A program made the translations under genes and the position numbers. From Kitasatospora phosalacinea (lineage in GTDB: Bacteria; Actinomycetota; Actinomycetes; Streptomycetales; Streptomycetaceae): a DNA stretch of 45,833 nt. A model generated the notes under the pieces. The model made no database searches, was not told where the DNA came from, and saw only the letters and a list, made by a program, of their open reading frames with translations. Where the stretch lies: the NCBI RefSeq assembly GCF_000717185.1, contig NZ_JNYE01000064.1, positions 1-45,833 on the forward strand. The letters are read 5' to 3'. Positions 42,076 to 45,833 of this stretch are shown in pieces; positions within the stretch are counted from its first letter, which is position 1; each line of letters opens with the position of its first letter.

Positions 42076-44334
42076 ATGGACAGCAACGCTGAGCAGCAGC
42101 ACTCGACGACGACCGCCTCCACCGACTACGCGCACGGGCAGCTGGCCCGGGCGTTCGCCACGGCGCTCTCCCACCCGGATCCGGCGACCCGTTCCCGCGC
42201 CGACGCACGGGCGGGCCGCTGGCGCGCGGTGCTGGCAGGGATGCTGGACGGCAGCCTGCGGATCGGTTCCCGGACGCCGGTGGCAGGCCTGCCCGCCTGG
42301 GTGACGCCGGAGGTGGAGCGCGGCGGGTTCGCAACCGGACGGGCCTGCGCCGAGGGGCCGTTGCAGCCCTACGAGGTGGCGGCCTGCCGGGCTGCGGGGA
42401 TCCCGGAGGGTCGGGCCGAGCTGTTCGCGTACTCGCTCACCGAGGCCGGGCTGGCCGGGCTGTGGGCGCTGCTGGACAGCGGGCGCTACCGGGTGACGGT
42501 GCCCGAGGAGGCGGCGCTGCTGACCGTGGCGTGGCTGGTGCGGGTCGGCGAGCAGTCGGCGGCTCTCCAACTGGTCGGGGTGCTGGCGCCTTTCGCGGCG
42601 CGGCTGCGCTTCACGCCCCCGCCGGGTGACAGCGCCGGTGCTGCGCACGACGCGGTCCACCGGCGGTCCGTCGGCGACGCCGTCACCGCCCTGGCCTCCC
42701 GGAGGCCGAACCGGTCGGTGGAGAGCCAGCGCGAGGCGCTGACGGTGTGGCTGCCGTTCTCCGACGAGCTGCTGGCGCACTGGCTGGAGGCAACGGAGGA
42801 CGGGCAGCCGCTCGACGCGGACCCGGGCCCCGAATGGCGGCGGCGCGGCGCCGAACTGCTGCTGCGCTACCGGACGCTGGCCGCCGCGCACCCGCTGTGC
42901 GGCAAGCACCGCAGGCACGGGACCAACCTCGCCGTGCTGCGGTCCGCGCTGGAGACCGCGGCCACCGGCGAGCCGCTCAACCCCCGGCTGCGTGGACTGC
43001 TGCGGGCAGCCGTGGACGGCATGGTGCGCAAGCGCGGACTGCCCGGGTCCGAAACCCACTCCGCGCTGCGGGCGACCCAGGCCGAGCAGGCCGCGCTGCC
43101 CTCCCACCACGCGATCGCGCAGGTGCTGCTGAGCCGTCTCGCGGTGCTCGGCCAGGGCGACGGCCTGGCCGATCCGGACGCCGTGCTGATGCCGGTCACC
43201 GCCGCCGAGGCGGCCGAGTCCGGTGTCCCGGCCGGGGCCGCGGTGCCGGCGGCGCTGTTCAAGCCGGTGCTGGCGGCGACCAGCGCGCCCGTCGAGACGC
43301 TGGTCGAGCGCGGGTTGGTGCCGTCCGCCGAAGTGCTGGCGGAGCTGGCGCCGCAGCTGGCCGCTGCGGCGGAGGCCGGGGCGCACGCCGATCCGGCGCT
43401 GCGCGGCCTGGTGTCGGCCGGTCACCGCGCGTTCGCCGGGCGGCGGTCGCTGCTGCTGCTCGACTACGCCCACCAGGTCCGGGCGGAGGAACTGCCCTGG
43501 GTCCGGGCGGTTGGCCCGTACCGTAGCGGCGATCCGGCCGCCCAGCAGAGCGGGCTGGCCGCGCTGCGCCGGCTCGGCGAGCTGGCCGTGGGCACCTTCC
43601 CCGGGACGATCCTGCCGAACCCGCTGATCAGCGAGCTGGCCGGGTTGGCGCGGCGGGCCGATTCCGCGCTGCCGTTCACCGAGGAGCTGGCGGCGGATAT
43701 CTTCATGGGCGGCTTCACCCCGAAGTTCGCGGCGGCCGCCGGGATCGCCGCGGGCCTGCTCGAGGGGACGCTGTACGAGCGGTACTTCGGCATCGACTAC
43801 GCCGGGGTGTGGGCGCTCGCCCAGCGTGCCGAGGAGGACAGGGAGCGGTCGGTGGTCGCCCGGGAATTCTCGGAGCTGTGCCGCCGTCGCGCCGGCAGCC
43901 CCGCACGCCGCGGATCGGTGGCCGCCAACGGGACGGTGATCGAGCAGGCGCAGATCCTCACCACGCACAACCTGGCCGTCCTCGCCGGACCGGTCGGCGT
44001 CGTGCCGACGGGCGGCTGGTCGGCGGCGGCACTCGGCGCGTTCACCACCGCGCGGCGGCTGGTGGCGCTGGCCGAGCGGCTGCCGCGGCCGCTGCCGGTG
44101 GTGAAGAACGCCGCGTTCGCCTGGCGGCAGCTGGTCTTCCACCTGTCGCTCTGCCCGCCGCAGGAGCAGGCGGCCGTCCTTGCCGAGATCGAGCGCGACC
44201 ATCCGCCGCGGCTCGCCCCGGCGGTGGCCGGCCTGCAGCTCGCGACCGCTGGCGGCGGGGTCGAGCCGGACGGTGCCGACGGTCGGCGTTTCCTGGGTTG
44301 GACGGTGGGCCCGCACTGGCTGCTGCGGCGCTGA
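42076..44334 (+). CDS. large protein of unknown function (752 aa)
   Basis: A 752-residue soluble, Ala/Leu-rich, mostly helical protein. Recognisable conserved-looking blocks are DYAHGQLARAFATAL, TPVAGLPAWVTPEV, WLPFSDELLAHWLEA, HRRHGTNLAVLRSAL, FAGRRSLLLLDYAHQVR, YYRSGDPAAQ-like RSGDPAAQ, LYERYFGIDYAGVW and VIEQAQILTTHNLAVL. The last resembles a motif of large streptomycete proteins I have met only as hypothetical. No membrane helix, signal peptide or nucleotide-binding motif is visible. The start ATG 42076 is taken after a G-rich tract. Codon use is typical, so it is probably functional despite lying between element debris and an IS3 copy. A defence or regulatory role is possible but unsupported. 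Confidence 0.75.
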   Translation: MDSNAEQQHSTTTASTDYAHGQLARAFATALSHPDPATRSRADARAGRWRAVLAGMLDGSLRIGSRTPVAGLPAWVTPEVERGGFATGRACAEGPLQPYEVAACRAAGIPEGRAELFAYSLTEAGLAGLWALLDSGRYRVTVPEEAALLTVAWLVRVGEQSAALQLVGVLAPFAARLRFTPPPGDSAGAAHDAVHRRSVGDAVTALASRRPNRSVESQREALTVWLPFSDELLAHWLEATEDGQPLDADPGPEWRRRGAELLLRYRTLAAAHPLCGKHRRHGTNLAVLRSALETAATGEPLNPRLRGLLRAAVDGMVRKRGLPGSETHSALRATQAEQAALPSHHAIAQVLLSRLAVLGQGDGLADPDAVLMPVTAAEAAESGVPAGAAVPAALFKPVLAATSAPVETLVERGLVPSAEVLAELAPQLAAAAEAGAHADPALRGLVSAGHRAFAGRRSLLLLDYAHQVRAEELPWVRAVGPYRSGDPAAQQSGLAALRRLGELAVGTFPGTILPNPLISELAGLARRADSALPFTEELAADIFMGGFTPKFAAAAGIAAGLLEGTLYERYFGIDYAGVWALAQRAEEDRERSVVAREFSELCRRRAGSPARRGSVAANGTVIEQAQILTTHNLAVLAGPVGVVPTGGWSAAALGAFTTARRLVALAERLPRPLPVVKNAAFAWRQLVFHLSLCPPQEQAAVLAEIERDHPPRLAPAVAGLQLATAGGGVEPDGADGRRFLGWTVGPHWLLRR

Positions 44335-44493
44335 CGTGCTGGCGGTCCGGGTGGGCCGGTGTCGTTTGAGGCTGGCCGGTGGTGCCTGGTTGGGTTGCTC
44401 TTTGGTCAGCTTGGTTTGGTGGTTGCCGAGGGGCTTACGGTCAGGCTGTGGCCGGGGTGGTGACCAGCTGTCCGGCTTCGAGGCGCCGGGTGT

Positions 44494-44523
44494 TGAACCG
44501 TTCCGGGTTCGGTAGAGGCCTCA
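44494..44523. repeat. IS3 terminal inverted repeat, orfB side
   Basis: TGAACCGTTCCGGGTTCGGT followed by AGAGGCCTCA, the outer end beyond the transposase stop. It matches the other end with three substitutions and one inserted base. Confidence 0.8.
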
Positions 44524-45367
44524 GTTTGTGGTTGTGACCTGTGGTTTTGTGGTTGTGAGGTGGTAGGTGTTCTCGTATTCGACGGGCGGGACGTGGCTTA
44601 TCTCGCCGTGGGGTCGGCGGTGGTGGTAGCAGTCGATCCACTCGGCGGTGGCGAGTTCGATCTGCGAGAGTGTGCGCCAGGGCCGCCGGGGTTTGATCAG
44701 TTCGGTCTTGAACAGCCCGATCGTGGACTCCATGAGGGCGTTGTCGTGGGCGTCGCCGACCGGCCCGGTGGAGGCGGCGATGCCGGCGGCATCGAGGTGC
44801 TGGGCCAGGCGGGAAGGCGTGTACTGACTGCCTGCGTCGCTGTGGTGTGTCAACTCGCCGCGCTTGGGCGGGTGTCCGTCGCGGTCGCGCTGCCACAGGG
44901 CCTTCTCCGGGGTGTCCAGGACGAGCCTGGTCTGCTGCGTGGTCGCGGCGGACCAGCCGACGATGCGACGGGAGAAGGTGTCCACGACGAACGCGACGTG
45001 GACGGCGCCGGCGAATGCTGCCACGTGGGTGAGGTCCGCGACCCGGCACCGGTTCGGTGCGGAGGCGACGAAGTCGCGGTCGACCGGGTCGGGGGCCCGT
45101 CGGGCGGACGGGTCGGGGACTGTGGTGGCCACGCGCTTGCCGCGGACGGCTCCGGTGATGCCGAGCTCGCGCATCGGCCGCTCGACGGTGCAGCGGGCCA
45201 CCGCGTGGCCGCGGCGGTTCAGCTCGCGCCAGGTCTTGCGGGCGCCGTAGACCCGGAAGTTGTCCAGTAGGTGGAGGGGGCGATGCTGCAGCCGTGCTCG
45301 GAGAAGTACGCGGCAGATCGGCTCGACACCGCCGAAGCGGCCCCGGTGCCCGTCGATGAACGCTACG
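44521..45367 (-). pseudogene. IS3-family transposase orfB (frameshift and internal deletion)
   Basis: The C-terminal catalytic part (44521-45201, about 226 aa) is intact: DLTHVAAFAG, HHSDAGSQYT and NALMESTIG give the DDE triad with 35 residues between the second Asp and Glu. Upstream, FIDGHRGRFGGVEPICRVL reads in one frame; a one-base shift then gives SEHGCSIAPSTY, and the roughly 30-residue linker expected before NFRVYGARKTW is missing. The element therefore lacks a complete HTH-to-catalytic-core connection and is probably inactive. Confidence 0.78.
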
Positions 45368-45686
45368 AGCGCAGGTGTGGCCGGTCGAGCCCGGCCGCGA
45401 AGGTACCCGCCGCGGCCTTGAGGACCTCGTTCGCGCGCTTCAGCTCGGCGATCTCCTTCTTCGCCTTGATCTGCGCGGACTCCTCCGTCGTCGCCCCTGG
45501 GCGCTGCCCTGCGTCGACCTGGTCCTGCTGGAGCCAGTTGCGCAGCGTCTCGGCCGAGCCGGTGCCCAGTTTCTCCGCGACGGCCCGCAGCGCGGCCGAC
45601 TCGTTCGGGTGGTCGCCGAGGACCTCGGCGACCATGCGCACCGCACGAGGGCGCAGCTCAGGCGGGTAGGAAGAGAGACGTGCCAC
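45363..45686 (-). CDS. IS3-family transposase orfA
   Basis: A 107-residue OrfA: SSYPPELRPRAVRMVAEV, helix-turn-helix LRAVAEKLGTGSAETLRNW, and a C-terminal leucine zipper-like helix (AQIKAKKEIAELKRANEVLKAA, in part). It binds the IS ends and normally makes OrfAB by -1 frameshifting into orfB. GTG 45686 is used as start; the frame is open into the terminal repeat. Confidence 0.85.
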   Translation of the reverse strand: MARLSSYPPELRPRAVRMVAEVLGDHPNESAALRAVAEKLGTGSAETLRNWLQQDQVDAGQRPGATTEESAQIKAKKEIAELKRANEVLKAAAGTFAAGLDRPHLRS

Positions 45687-45709
45687 GACTCGAACCCTTA
45701 CACGAAATC

Positions 45710-45737
45710 GAGCCTCCACCGAACCCGGGGTGGTTCA
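45710..45737. repeat. IS3 terminal inverted repeat, orfA side
   Basis: On the plus strand GAGCCTCCACCGAACCCGGG then GTGGTTCA; reverse complement of the opposite end apart from four differences. It lies just upstream of orfA. Confidence 0.8.
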
Positions 45738-45833
45738 CTGTGCCGCCCGCCGCGTTCAGAGCAGGAGCGGCCCCGCTGCGCGGCGACGGGCGCCACTCCA
45801 TGTCCGCTGCCACGTGGCACGGTGGAAGGGAGG

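Larger units (their letters stand above)
44494..45737 (-). mobile_element. IS3-family insertion sequence, about 1.24 kb, damaged
   Basis: The ends match as imperfect inverted repeats: plus strand 44494 TGAACCGTTCCGGGTTCGGT and, read inward from 45737, TGAACCACCCCGGGTTCGGT, both continuing with a GAGGC core. This TGAACC...CCGG terminus is characteristic of the IS3 family. Inside are orfA and a broken orfB on the minus strand. TGT flanks the left end directly and the right end after one extra C, so the target duplication is not clean. The element should need a helper to move. Confidence 0.88.

Noticed and set aside
44560..45270. Plus-strand frame of 236 codons
   Set aside because: Antisense shadow of the IS3 orfB, which carries the DDE motifs.

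Overview
The window is very GC-rich, with strongly G/C-biased third codon positions, frequent GTG starts and many 1-4 nt start/stop overlaps (ATGA, GTGA). Together with a SARP-type regulator, an isorenieratene-type carotenoid cluster, a PknG-like kinase and SHOCT/PRC-barrel stress proteins, this points to an actinomycete of the Streptomyces/Kitasatospora group. No rRNA, tRNA, CRISPR array or replication origin was recognised.

Layout. (1) 42-3012: a haloacetate-dehalogenase-like hydrolase with an apparent late frameshift, divergent from a SARP/BTAD regulator; the promoter region between them carries an 11-bp-period direct repeat of the kind SARPs bind. (2) 3044-7321, minus strand: an uncharacterised tightly packed cluster made of a 68-residue Cys-free peptide with a strong ribosome binding site, two unrecognised mainly helical proteins (ATGA-coupled), a beta-lactamase-fold serine hydrolase and a further unknown protein, with a 31-codon ORF upstream. 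This is a candidate peptide or natural-product locus. (3) 7524-10118: a one-chain transketolase and two small proteins. (4) 10451-16951: carotenoid genes crtY-crtU on the plus strand facing crtI-crtB-Rieske on the minus strand. No GGPP synthase (crtE) or crtT is present. (5) 17346-22001: a small unknown protein, an SDR, a UBP-type zinc finger, a spore-photoproduct-lyase-like radical SAM protein, an unknown protein and a YihY/BrkB membrane protein. (6) 22002-25255: a decayed ROK regulator remnant, then small stress-type genes (amphi-Trp, DUF6325-like, SHOCT), a probable RHH antitoxin/toxin pair and a zinc-knuckle protein.

(7) 25312-33533 is the most interesting block: a five-gene operon whose junctions mostly overlap by 1-4 nt. 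It encodes a trypsin-like protease fused to a degenerate NTPase and a coiled coil, a PknG-like kinase with zinc knuckles and a TPR-like tail, a VWA protein with a C-terminal zinc ribbon, a multi-pass membrane sensor and an orphan ABC-type solute-binding lipoprotein without permease or ATPase. It resembles an expanded version of the mycobacterial GlnH-GlnX-PknG nutrient-sensing module and appears to be driven by an AT-rich, probably leaderless promoter.

(8) 33620-35378: a secreted ricin-type lectin, a PRC-barrel protein with a strong terminator and a small conserved protein. (9) 35490-45737 is a mobile-element graveyard: a decayed IS630-type transposase, a small unknown protein, a GAF-GAF-PP2C phosphatase behind a perfect operator-like palindrome, a small HTH protein, an MT0933-type antitoxin-like protein, two degraded genes with in-frame TAG codons, a coiled-coil plasmid-type protein, a 752-residue protein of unknown function, and a damaged IS3 element with recognisable terminal inverted repeats.
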